In this document: piece by piece, positions 54,755-64,000 of the stretch
How positions within the stretch are numbered: position 1 is the stretch's first letter
How the letters are laid out: every line of letters begins with the position of its first letter
DNA from: Megaustenia siamemsis
Taxonomy: Eukaryota > Mollusca > Gastropoda > Stylommatophora > Ariophantidae
Reading direction: 5' to 3'
Length of the DNA: 64,000 nt
Assembly: GCA_032433765.1 (NCBI GenBank)
Contig: JAVIAB010000092.1
Location: 106,632,279-106,696,278, forward strand
Program-made: the position numbers and the translations under genes
Notes under the pieces: model-generated
What the model saw: only the letters and a program-made list of their open reading frames with translations
Databases searched by the model: none
Told to the model about the DNA's origin: nothing

Positions 54755-56297
54755 CGTGCACTTACTGACTCCAAATTAGCGCCTCAACTTGTATTTCATT
54801 CTTACTTGTCTATATGCTGATTCTTTAATCACACTTACTTCGGCTCCATTGTCAACTAATGCTCTAAACTCATATCTATCTATCTTAACAATACACGAAC
54901 TTGGGTCTCCCTTCATATTTTACTGTCAGGCCAATCATAATTTCTCTCACTCTTTGGGGCCTGAGTCCAAGAGCGATGTGTTAGTTTCCCTGTTTGATTG
55001 ATTTCTTAGATTGTTTCCACTCTGCTCTTGTCTACATTCTCGAGCAATATGACCAAGTTTACCACAATTAAAACATCTATAAGAATCCTCCTATTCTTTG
55101 CTGTGGTCTTCTAACTCTTCTTCTATCCCAACTGTGTCTATTTCCATTGGTATATTGTTCTACTTCTCTATCTCTTCTATTCTGAACATGTCTGTCTAAA
55201 TCTATCCCCATTGGCGGGTGACTCAATTCTCTTCTTCCTCTTCTATCTTGTTAGCTCCCAGTGGAGCATAGGTCTTCAACATACACTTTCCAAGTCATTC
55301 TGTTTTTTTGCCATTCTTTTAAGATCATTCCATGTCTTCCCCATCATCTTCTTCTCTGCTTCCGTCTGTCTTCTCCAAGAATTCCTTGGTCTTCCTCTTT
55401 GTCTTTTCCCCTGGGGATTCTAAAAAAGGGCCTGCTGTGTAATAGTCTCAGTTGGCTTCTGTAGTGTGTGTCCTATCCAGCGCCATCGTCTTCGCTGTAT
55501 CTCTTTATCCACTGGTATTTGACTGGTACATTTCCATAATTCTATGTTAGTGATTTTGTCCTGCCATTTCCATCCTTTTATTCTGCGTAAGCATCCATTA
55601 ATGGAGCTCTGTATCTTCGTGATTGTCAATTTTGTTGTTCTCCATGTTTCACAGCCATAATTCTCTTGTTGAATCTATATTCCTGTTTTCTTATGTCTTG
55701 TGCATCTTGGAATGTATGGGTTGTCTTCAATCGCACATCTTTTCAAATCCAATGTTTTATTGATTGTCTTCATCTCCTTTCCAAGCAAATACAATCTTAA
55801 CCTCCTGTTGTTTAACTCTTCAATAAAGATAGTTATTATCTACATTTGGATATCCTCATTCCTTTCACCTGACACCGCGCAAATGCTCTTTCCGCTAAAC
55901 TAATCAATCTATCTCATTCGCACACACGGCTTCCCTTCTTTTTTCGCTTCATCTGTGTAATTTTGTAAATAAATCTTGTTGACTTCTTTGTTCTGCATAC
56001 CTGAAATGTAATATTGTTTCACACTCTCCCACGTTTTCCTTGGGTACTGATTCTAACATACTAAGAACGCTGACACTTCATGCGAACATGTCTGAAATTA
56101 TATATTCCTTAGTTCTCTATTTTCGTTATGTGAGTTCATTTTTCTATATTTTCTATCCACTCTCTAAATTTCGATGGTTCTTTGAACGTTGCAATACTAT
56201 TGCTAATATTTTTATGGTTCATTGCTAGCTTCAACTCACCAACCGTTTCAGTTACTAGTCTCTTCGCTTCATTGCCAAGATCTAAGGTTGTTGCCAT
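54755..56297 (-). mobile_element. LTR retrotransposon gag/protease remnant, split by LINE-A
   Basis: Minus strand, read from an ATG at 56,297. MATTLDLGNEAKRLVTETVG then FKEPSKFREWIENIEK is a gag-like N-terminus. Farther on is CFNCGKLGHIAREC (near 55,070-55,020), a perfect CCHC zinc knuckle of retroelement nucleocapsid. FRALVDNGAEVSVIKES (54,875-54,830) is the aspartic-protease signature, with DNGA for the usual D-S/T-GA. The order gag, knuckle, protease fits Ty3/gypsy-like elements. Frames are broken, the polymerase part is absent and I could not define LTRs. The remnant is decayed. Confidence 0.75.
55234..55658 (-). mobile_element. LINE-A (RTE clade) copy 6, 3' end, in the gag remnant
   Basis: Perfect direct repeats AATTCTCTT (55,225-55,233 and 55,659-55,667) flank a 425-bp 5'-truncated copy. 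The frame at 55,629-55,420 reads CLRRIKGWKWQDKITNIELW, then RRRWRWIGHT. The (GAA)n tail lies at its left end. The gag reading resumes on the other side. Confidence 0.9.
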
Positions 56298-57134
56298 GCT
56301 TAACTATGTCATCATTATCACTAATATAATTTCTCACTTCGATCGATTGACTCGGCTGTATACACGTTTTCTATCTTCTGCTAATAACTAAATGCTGATT
56401 ATTCGTTCAAGAATTTGTTCCATTTTATTTTAAAATAATTATGCAATTAAGATTTGCCTTTTGCAAATTTTGTTCACCATTTGCATGAAACAATTGACAA
56501 TTTAATATAATTGAACAACATATTGATTCATAATACCTAGGCCTTGATTCGTCTCTCTGGAAGGAAAACAAAGCTTAAATTAACTGCTGTGGACAAATTT
56601 CAATTCAGTTTATTAACTTAAAAATATATTTCAATTAAATACTATTTTATAACGCGTGTATTCAACTAAATAATAATTCAGTCATTTCCGTTCAACAATC
56701 AATTCAAAATGGCAATCAATCAATTCATAAATATAATGAACTAAGTAAGTAATTCATACTTGATGATCCTTAGAAAATGAAAGTACACACGCGATTTTTA
56801 TGTTTCTTACAGAAGTAGGTTACACTCACACGGTCACGTGATTGCACGGGTGTCTCTCCAGACACCACGTTTTAAGTTCGACGATCTCACAATGTCACAA
56901 TGTTCTCTAGTTAACCTGGATTTGTCGTACGCTAGTTGACGATTTAAATTCTTAAACGTGCTCTGTTGTCTTGCAATATTCGTGAGTTTCTCGTGACACG
57001 ACGCGCTGAAGTAACTTGAATTCTTTAGTTGTGAACTTATTGTTGACATCAATTTGACTTGTCTCGACAACTTGAGCATGCTTTGTCTTGAGCTTTCATG
57101 ATAACTTGCTATTTTGAGTTCTTGATCAGTTTAC

Positions 57135-57196
<62 letters not shown>

Positions 57197-57903
57197 CTTG
57201 CTTATTTCTTGCCACTTGATTTACAGCGTAAGTTAGATACAAAATGCTGGCTGAAATCGGATGCACTGGGCCACTGGCGCAGAACACAGTGCAACGTTTT
57301 AACGGGTGTTCGGTCAGAGTGGATCTAGCAGACTCTAATTTGATGTTCTGTCTGTGGGGGCGGTCAACACACTTAACCTGACAGCTGACTTCATGTGAGA
57401 GTCTGGAATCCTACTCTGATTGTGTCCTGATCGCAGAGAGAGAGAGAGAGATACAATACAATATCACTTTACTATTTACTATAATTTCATATTTTCTTGT
57501 ACTTTGACAACACTGTTGAAATATTCTTGACAGCTGGCTTGATAAGTAACTACTACAGCGGCGATTTTTTTTCCAGTTCATCCACTTGCCTCTTTGACTT
57601 GTAAAAAATTAAATTGTTCAGCGTCCCGCTAAGCTACTTGACCCACTTTCAATTAAGTTAATTAGTTCATTCTTTTCACCTGCACCTGTTATAATACCCG
57701 TTGACAAGAATTCCAGTTCTCTTGCTGATTTATAACGTCTCTCTTACATAAAGACCCAGGATCTCGTAGATGACCTTATCTAAAGGTCACGGCATTAAAA
57801 ATGATATTATAGATCACAGCAGATTATCGATCTTGTAATATCTGATCAGAATTTTGAATTCACCTAGATCATGTATCTTAGTTATTACTGTGTGGACACA
57901 GCG
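56298..57903. other. Sequence upstream of the gag remnant, no gene
   Basis: If the gag remnant is an LTR element, its leader and 5' LTR should lie here. I see an inverted pair GTGTCTCTCCAGACAC at 56,849-56,864 but no terminal repeat pair to confirm an LTR. AT-rich, with an (AT)n run and a (GA)n run (57,437-57,451). The open frame 57,079-56,834 on the minus strand is unsupported. Confidence 0.4.
57139..57195. repeat. (AT)n microsatellite, 57 bp
   Basis: Uninterrupted alternating A and T, able to extrude as a cruciform. Length is probably variable. Confidence 0.97.
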
Positions 57904-58215
57904 AACATTCAGCCGATGAAACAGTGTATGAGTTTATTGGACAACATCTTTCATGGTGTTGAACATTATACATGTTATATATACATAGGGACGACATAGT
58001 TGTAGACAATCAGCCGATGAAACAGTGTATGAGTTTATTGGACAACATCTTTCATGGCGTTGAACATCATATATGTTATATATACATAGGGACGACATAG
58101 TTGTAGACAATCAGCCGATGAAACAGTGTATGAGTTTATTGGACAACATCTTTCATGGCGTTGAACATCATATATGTTATATATACATGGAGACGACATA
58201 TTTGTACACAGTCAG
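57904..58215 (+). repeat. 101-bp tandem repeat, three copies
   Basis: CAGCCGATGAAACAGTGTAT starts at 57,910, 58,011 and 58,112. Units are nearly identical, with GGACAACATCTTTCATGG inside. The third unit ends in a diverged edge near 58,215. Confidence 0.95.
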
Positions 58216-58456
58216 CGATCGGTCTATCATTCGCTCAATTCTACTTACTTGATATCATGTTAGCCTGATGATCAATTAGTGGTAGTACTGAAGATCATCA
58301 TTTATGTTGGTATTGAGACAAAAGTTAACACTGATGGATAGTGAAATTATCTTCTAATGCTTACCTCCGCTGATTTACTGACACGATTCTGAACTGTTCC
58401 ACCTATTACTTAACTACCATTGTAACTACACAATTCAACTACCATTGCAGCAATTA

Positions 58457-60466
58457 TAGTCCGTTTCATAACTCGTGCCCACTTTTAAAATCGATATCTT
58501 TTTAACCCCTTTTTGTAAGTTCTTCAAAATTTGCATGTAAAGTTATAATGATTAGAACCCAACGGGGAATTAATTTCATTAAAAAAAACATTTGGTTATT
58601 ATTGTTGCTTATTTGATTTATATAAATTTATAACGACCCATTGATGTAGTCAATACTTAATGTTTACAGTATTTTAAATTAAAAATAGCGAGTAAAAATC
58701 CATACACGGTCAAATTGACGTGTTTTCACGCTTTCAACGAGGGTTTTCTGACACAATTAGACACTTGTAAAAAACACGAGACATTGTGTGTTCCATTTCC
58801 GTTCATTCAGCGGTCGAGGCCGTGGAACGATAACATTTATCATGAGTCTTAAAAAGAAATTCTGCAGTTTACAAAACATCGCAATAAAAATGTATGGCTA
58901 TTTTTGCAAAGAGGCTAAACGAGGAAGATTATTTCATTCTTTAGAAAACCATGAGAATAGGACAAGACACATTTTGGATTTATCTAAACGGTCATTTAAT
59001 CGCTGGATTCAAGCACGTGACCGTCAATGTTCCAAATATACAAAATCACAAGGAAGAGCAAAAATGTTGGATAATTTCGACAGTGAACTTATTAGAAGTG
59101 AAATTCGCAAAATGTTGGGTATGAATGAAACTGTTACAATAAGAAAATTAAAAGTATCGCTGAAAAAGAACAACAGTATTGAAATATCAAGTCTACATTA
59201 TGGAGGAATGTGAGAGCTGCAGGCTTTACATTCAGAAAGTATTCCAATGGACGAAACATCATCTGTGAGAAGCCACATATAGTAGTCATGAGAAGCAAGT
59301 ACTTACGTGAAGTAAAAGAGGTGCGCAAGCAAGGTTATGATATTGTGTACTTGGATGAAACATGGATCAATGCTCACCGCACTAACTAAATGGAATGGCA
59401 GTCATCAGATGGAAAGATTAAGAGATTAATACCTAGCAGCAAAGGACAGCGCTTGATAATTGCTCATGCAGGTAGTCGACAACATGGACTAATACAGAAT
59501 GCAGAGCTCATTTTTCTTTCAAAATCCATAGACAATCGGGATTATCACTCTGAGATGAATGGTCACATATTTAGACATTGGATTGAAAATTCTGTTCTCC
59601 CATCACTAGATCGACCATCTTGCCTAATAATGGACAATGCAGCGTACCACAACATTACCGGAATTACTATCTCTAGTAAAGCAAAAACAGAGGACAAAGA
59701 TTTTTCAAATAGATAAGATTATCCAAGAGCACGGTCATATAAGTTTGAGGCTGCCACCTTACCATGCTCATTTAAATCCAATAGAACTAATCTGGGCAAA
59801 ATTAAAAGGACAAGTGGCAGATGAAAATACAACATTCAAAATATGAGATGTAAAGACTCTTGCTAATCTCGCTTTATTAAATATAGACAAAGATTATTGG
59901 GCTAAATGTGAAGACCACGTCTTAAAACAGGAAGAGGAATATTGGAAAAATGATGGTTTGTGGAATGTTCAACCCCAAACAGTTATTAATCTTTTAGACT
60001 CGTCTGATTCAGAATGAAAGTATATAGCCCCCACAATGTTGGCCCCTATATTACCTTAAATTAGTTCAACAAACGGTCCTTATCAGGACCACACAACTAT
60101 GAAAATTGGACATACAGGTATACCTTGATATTATCGTCCGTCCTCGAACTGAGCAGACAATAATTCTCCTGGTGTTTTGTCTTATCCAGTTATTTCCCCA
60201 TTACGGCCACGCCTTTACCTAGTGAAAATTAATCATAGACCAGCAACTACGGTAATTTCTATTCTTTAGGGTTCACAATTTACAATTTTGACAAACATCA
60301 AAGAAATTCGCCGCTTTAAGAAAACTGCAGCTGCAAGATGTTTGTTAAATATACATTTAAAGGGTCTTTTGCATTCTAATAACATTTGGAAAATTTCAAC
60401 AGTTTTTAACAAACGGTTAGAGAGTAATAGCGTTTTGAAGTTGGGCACATGATTTGAAACGAACTA
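58457..60466 (+). mobile_element. Tc1/mariner-superfamily DNA transposon, both ends present
   Basis: 2,010 bp. The left end reads TAGTCCGTTTCATAACTCGT and the right end in reverse complement reads TAGTTCGTTTCAAATCATGT. The similarity continues for about 80 bases with mismatches (GTGCCCAACTT against GTGCCCACTTT). TA lies outside both ends (58,455-58,456 and 60,467-60,468), as expected for this superfamily. It contains one transposase gene in the plus direction. The element sits outside the inverted duplication. Confidence 0.85.
58842..60017 (+). pseudogene. DDE transposase of the Tc1/mariner-type element, broken
   Basis: The frame from ATG 58,842 runs to 59,213 with a helix-turn-helix-type N-terminus (SLQNIAIKMYGYFCKEAKRG, KRSFNRWIQ) and KMLGMNETVTIRKLKVSL. 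A shift then leads to WRNVRAAGFTFRKYSNGRN (59,200-59,260), and VYLDETWINAHRT (59,346-59,385) carries the first catalytic Asp, followed by a TAA. The frame 59,390-59,716 has CLIMDNAAYHN (second Asp) and GHIFRHWIENSVLPSL. The frame 59,637-59,846 has LPPYHAHLNPIELIWAKLKG with the catalytic Glu. The C-terminus continues in the same frame after a TGA at 59,847-59,849 and ends NLLDSSDSE at 60,017. At least two frameshifts and two stops. Full original length would be about 390 residues. Confidence 0.85.
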
Positions 60467-61194
60467 TAACTCTCACTACTAGCGATCTAAACTATTGTCA
60501 GTGCGCCCGGCCTTTATATCAGTCCTCAATCACATAACTCTAAAGCTGCTCTTCAAACTTGACTGCTGACTACATGTCGTCTCATTGTCTGCTCTTTTTT
60601 CGTGTAACAACATACAACAGTCAATATTCTTAATCTCCACATTGCTTGACAACATTCTTCATTCAACATTCTTCATTCAACATTCTTCATTCAACATTCT
60701 TCATTCAACATTCTTCATTCAACATTCTTCTAACACAATCAGCAAGGTTCTATCATTCTACAACTTGTTGCTGGGTTACTTTGTACAGCCAATCGGCGGT
60801 GTTTGTTGCAAGTAACTCCTTGGCCGTATTAACGTTTCTTTGACAATATATAGTGGTTAGCTTGCAATTCTATCTTCAATTCACACATTCTCTTCTCTTG
60901 TGGTCTGTAAGGACGTTATAGAATCTCTAAGAAAATCTCTCGTGCTGATAAATAACCTATTACAATAACTCCATTGAACAATCTCTAAAAAATATTAATT
61001 TCTATCCTAATGTTTCCACATTTTCACTGATGACTTCTCAAAACTATTCTAGCTCCTAACTCCACTGCCTGAGACATGTCTCTGAACTCGTCTACTACAT
61101 TTTTGCTGGGGTTAATGCAAAGAAATGCAAGTGAATGCATAAAAATGCGAAGCTGCAGTAAAGCTGATAGCGAGGAAAAATGGAAAAAAAAGAA
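60467..61194. other. AT-rich sequence with short tandem repeat, no gene
   Basis: Apart from the 14-bp array I see no coding feature. At 61,050-61,110 CTCCACTGCCTGAGACATGT then CTACTACATTTTTGCTGG is an outlying copy of the repeat at 61,964-62,150. Confidence 0.5.
60650..60735 (+). repeat. 14-bp tandem repeat, about 6 copies
   Basis: The unit is ACATTCTTCATTCA, almost perfect. Since 14 is not a multiple of three, every frame cycles, which explains the FIQHSSFNILHS-like open frames there. Confidence 0.95.
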
Positions 61195-61440
61195 AAAAAT
61201 GGTATGTTAGAAGCTATACGTGATTAGTAGACGACACAGATTCGAACAACGTTTCGGCTCAATAGGCCTTCAGCAGGAACAAACAAACAACATACACACA
61301 CAGATATGTGACTAAATAAAACTAATCCTACATAGCTAACTAGTAATGAAACATAAAAAAACAAAATAATCGAAATATGTTGACTTCCCTGTGTGTCGTG
61401 GACTGTGGTCAGGCTAGGAAAGGAATTTCTCACGGGTGTA
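61195..61440 (-). repeat. Dispersed repeat with GCCGAAACG end, second good copy
   Basis: On the minus strand it reads CCTGCTGAAGGCCTATTGAG, then CCGAAACGTTGTTCGAATCT, GTGTCGTC, and ends in TACCATTTTTTTC. It matches the end of 9,845-10,446 over about 95 bases. Farther upstream the two differ. Confidence 0.7.
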
Positions 61441-61562
61441 GCTGTAATTTATACCCTCTGGTCAGAGGTGAAGAGTTCTAAAAATACACGAGTGGGGGGA
61501 ACGCTATCTAGGTACGTCGACTACAAAGGCATAGGCAATATCTGAAAGTATCTAAGGACCCA

Positions 61563-61765
61563 TAAATACATGTATACACACACACAGATGCGTGTATACA
61601 CATGTACACGTGCAAGAAGACGTGCACATACTAATACATATCAACATACACATGCATATACACACACATACATGTGTATGCATACAAGCAAGCACACATA
61701 TACATGCATGTATATGCATATACATATATATACCAATACCCGTGCCTATGAACACATACATGCAT
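61563..61765. repeat. Alternating purine-pyrimidine tract (CA, TG, TA)
   Basis: About 200 bases dominated by ACACATACATGCATG-type steps. Open frames on both strands are by-products. Such sequence can adopt left-handed DNA. Confidence 0.9.
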
Positions 61766-61963
61766 GTGCACATCCATACGGGGACAATCATATGTGTGGA
61801 AGTGTGCGTATGACCCACAACCAACCAGAGGGGTTCACACCGGGGTCAGTGTGCAAACTCGAAGGAGAAAGAATTTTGGAATTTTTGTTAGTAATCTAAA
61901 TTATCTAATCTAGTCTTATCTAATGTTAGTAACTTTAATAGCATTAATTAAATTACTTATAAG

Positions 61964-62150
61964 CTACATTTTTGCTGGTAGGTCCAAAAGCTTCGATGGT
62001 GAATCTCCATCTAACTACATCACTCCTATCTTCACTGCCTGTGGCAGGTCTGTGAACTCGTCTACTACATTTTTGCTGGTAGGTCCAAAAGCTTCGATGG
62101 TGAATATCCATCTAACTACATCACTCCTAACTCCACTGCCTGAATCAGTT
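61964..62150 (+). repeat. About 96-bp tandem repeat, two copies (third at 61,050)
   Basis: CTACATTTTTGCTGGTAGGT then CCAAAAGCTTCGATGGTGAA occurs at 61,966 and at 62,067, followed in each case by CATCACTCCTA.CT..CACTGCCTG. The copy near 61,050-61,110 carries only the joined ends. Confidence 0.85.
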
Positions 62151-62401
62151 TCCTAAAACTAGTCTGACTTTACATTGTTTATGTTACTTCCAAAATCTTA
62201 TATTTTTTTCTTGGCTCCTTAATTGTTTTACCACTCAGTGATTTGTTCTTTTCCTCCTGCACTACTAGGATGCAGCGACGGGAGGATTTGAAAAAAAAAA
62301 TGTGCCCGGGATCTCCACTAGAGCTGTGTATGATCCCGAGTTTGATTTTCCTTATAACTTTTACATCATCGTGGATTCCCTAGGCATTGTTTTTATTTTC
62401 T

Positions 62402-62720
62402 CTAATGTTAGTCATCTAAATTATCTAATCTAGTTTTATCTAATGTTAGTAATCTAAATTATCTAATCTAGTATTATCTAATGTTAGTAATCTAAATTAT
62501 CTAATCTAGTTTTATCTAATGTTAGTAATCTAAATTATCTAATCTAGTTTTATCTAATGTTAGTAATCTAAATTATCTAATCTAGTTTTATCTAATGTTA
62601 GTAATCTAAATTATCTAATCTAGTTTTATCTAATGTTAGTAATCTAAATTATCTAATCTAGTTTTATCTAATGTTAGTAATCTAAATTATCTAATCTAGT
62701 TTTATCTAATGTTAGTAACT
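62402..62720 (+). repeat. 38-bp tandem repeat, eight copies
   Basis: GTTAGTAATCTAAATTATCT recurs at 62,407, 62,445, 62,483, 62,521 and on to 62,711, exactly 38 bases apart and almost identical. One further unit with the same right-hand flank (AGTAACTTTAATAGCATT) lies at 61,889-61,955, so the flank is duplicated too. Confidence 0.96.
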
Positions 62721-63061
62721 TTAATAGCATTAATTAAATTACTTATAAGCTACAATGGACATTGATTTTCTTTTACATTAAAATCTAATACTAAAGCACA
62801 ATTTCAGCAATGCTTAAGGATCAATTAATTATATATGGAATATATACATGAGGTTAAATTTCATGCATTTCTTAAATGTAAATTATTCTAACAATGGAAC
62901 AAAAGATACTACTTATGAAATTATACTAATTTATAATGAACATTTTCTTTTTTTTTGTAAATATACAAGAACATTGAAGCATATGTTCTCATACTTTACC
63001 GCAATACGACAAGTGTGCACTAAATATCTATACCAAACTAACAGTAGAATGAATTTATTGT
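62721..63061. other. AT-rich sequence, no gene
   Basis: Its first 40 bases duplicate 61,930-61,972. The rest is unrecognised. The open frame 62,848-63,063 has no family feature. Confidence 0.5.
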
Positions 63062-64000
63062 GAATCTCTTGTTGTTGTAGGTATAGTGTTGATCATGATT
63101 GCTTTGAACATGTCTGTTGTCTGTTTTGTTTGAGCTTCTATTATGTGTTGTAATATCCTTATTGTTGGTCCTACTGTCGGGCATCTGTAGTAGATGTGTT
63201 CTGTTTCACGTGGTTTCCGCTGCACAGCTGGAATCGGCCCACGTATGGTTGTACCTGTGTCATGTTGTAAATCAGCCTGTAGGTGCCCTCCTTGGATCTT
63301 GGGTTGATGTCTGTTTCATGCAGGTCTTTAAAGGCTGTTTTGTAGTTTTTGTAGATGTAGATATAGCCCATTTGATTCTACTTTGGAATGATGGTTCCTG
63401 CTTCTTGTAGATGTCTCGTGTTTTGTGATGCATCAGGCGGTCGTTTTCTTCAAGGGCTTAGACACAGGACATGTAGAAGGACAGCATTATTCCGAAGTGG
63501 TGCGGTTTGTCTTTGCAGAGATTTTCATTTTTTTATTTTTTTTTAATTTTAATTTTTTTTTTTGCATTTTAATAATCTTAGGTCCATGTAGTAGTGGGCG
63601 AAAGTATAATGTTCCGGACGGTGGGTGATGAGACCCACATGGCTGATCCTGAGGGCTTTAACTTTTGTAGCGATGTCCTGAAGTGCAGTACCTCCTTCCT
63701 GTTTGTCTTTGATGAACATTGTGTGTTGTATGTATCTCGTGAAATGTGATCTGGAAGACGAATTTTCCAATTTGTTTGTTGATTTCCTTAATGACGTCAT
63801 GGGGTGGATCAGAAACTGTGGCTGTGTAGATTAATTTAGGAATGATGTACGTGTTGACTATAACACTTCTTCCGAAGATGGTCGCCGTTTTGTGTTTGTA
63901 TCGTTGGAGTGTATTGGTGATCTGTGCGATTAGAGTCCGCCATGTGAGTTTGCGTATTCCAGGGTGCTGATGGAAGATGATGCCGTACACTTTCATGACC
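63062..64000 (-). mobile_element. Tx1/L1-like LINE, ORF2 C-terminal part, runs off the window
   Basis: Minus strand, from the window end. The frame 63,996-63,658 reads LTWRTLIAQITNTLQRYKHK, TATIFGRSVIVNTYIIPKLI, SDPPHDVIKEINKQIGKFVF, the post-RT region of L1/Tx1 ORF2. The frame 63,800-63,549 continues MFIKDKQEGGTALQDIATKV, ALRISHVGLITHRP. The frame 63,371-63,171 reads FKDLHETDINPRSKEGTYRL. The protein reading ends near 63,062. It is less decayed than the related pieces at 25,220 and 27,340. Confidence 0.85.

Noticed and set aside
56840..56870. Primer-binding site of the gag-bearing LTR element
   Set aside because: The minus strand has a TGG-starting sequence (TGGTGTCTGGAG), but it lies in a perfect hairpin and no LTR end can be shown beside it.
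61552..61899. Open frames on both strands over the CA/TG tract
   Set aside because: They follow from the alternating purine-pyrimidine sequence, which lacks stops by composition.

Overview
This is 64 kb of eukaryotic (animal) DNA built almost entirely from repeats. I see no intact host gene, no bacterial-style operon and no CRISPR. The mixture of RTE-clade, Tx1/L1-like and I-clade non-LTR retrotransposons, tRNA-headed SINEs, a Tc1/mariner-type transposon and a gag-bearing LTR element, with AT-rich filler, suggests an invertebrate, most likely a spiralian such as a mollusc. That assignment is inference. The only host-derived coding sequence is the last exon of an F-box/leucine-rich-repeat gene resembling FBXL7, present twice, in opposite orientation and degenerate.

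The main architectural fact is a very large, old, imperfect inverted duplication. Arm A (about 1-21,112) and arm B (about 46,390 down to 27,893) are reverse complements of each other around a 6.8 kb spacer, at roughly 85-90% identity by eye where they align. Both arms hold, in mirrored order: an AT-rich flank, a LINE tail (LINE-D), the FBXL7-like exon, a 19-bp minisatellite, shared single-copy sequence near 11.0-11.6 / 41.1-41.7 kb, shared sequence near 17.2-18.8 / 33.3-36.3 kb, and shared sequence near 20.0-21.1 / 27.9-28.6 kb. Later insertions sit in one arm only, so each arm supplies the empty site of the other. Several insertions show exact target-site duplications.

Arm A carries a TTAA-flanked MITE, a 4.8 kb minisatellite with about 830-bp higher-order periodicity and a SINE inside it, and a three-level nest of LINEs (LINE-A in LINE-B in LINE-A, 11.6-17.2 kb). 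The spacer (21.1-27.9 kb) holds LINE-C, a short LINE-D copy inside a 49-bp tandem repeat, an RNase H-bearing LINE remnant and a Tx1-like LINE split by LINE-A. Arm B carries an unidentified 815-bp retroposon with a 13-bp target-site duplication, an I-clade LINE split by LINE-D, a LINE-A split by LINE-B (the reverse of the arm A nesting), and a nearly full-length I-clade LINE (36.4-41.1 kb).

Right of the inverted repeat (46.4-64 kb) are reverse-transcriptase fragments in a diverged direct duplication, a Tx1-like LINE with a 42-bp tandem repeat just upstream of its endonuclease, a gag/protease remnant of an LTR retrotransposon, a Tc1/mariner-superfamily element complete at both ends but with a broken transposase (58.46-60.47 kb), several minisatellites, and a second Tx1-like 3' part running off the window end.

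The names LINE-A to LINE-D and SINE-1 to SINE-3 are labels of mine for families seen several times here; they are not database names. Clade assignments rest on recognised protein motifs, not on searches.
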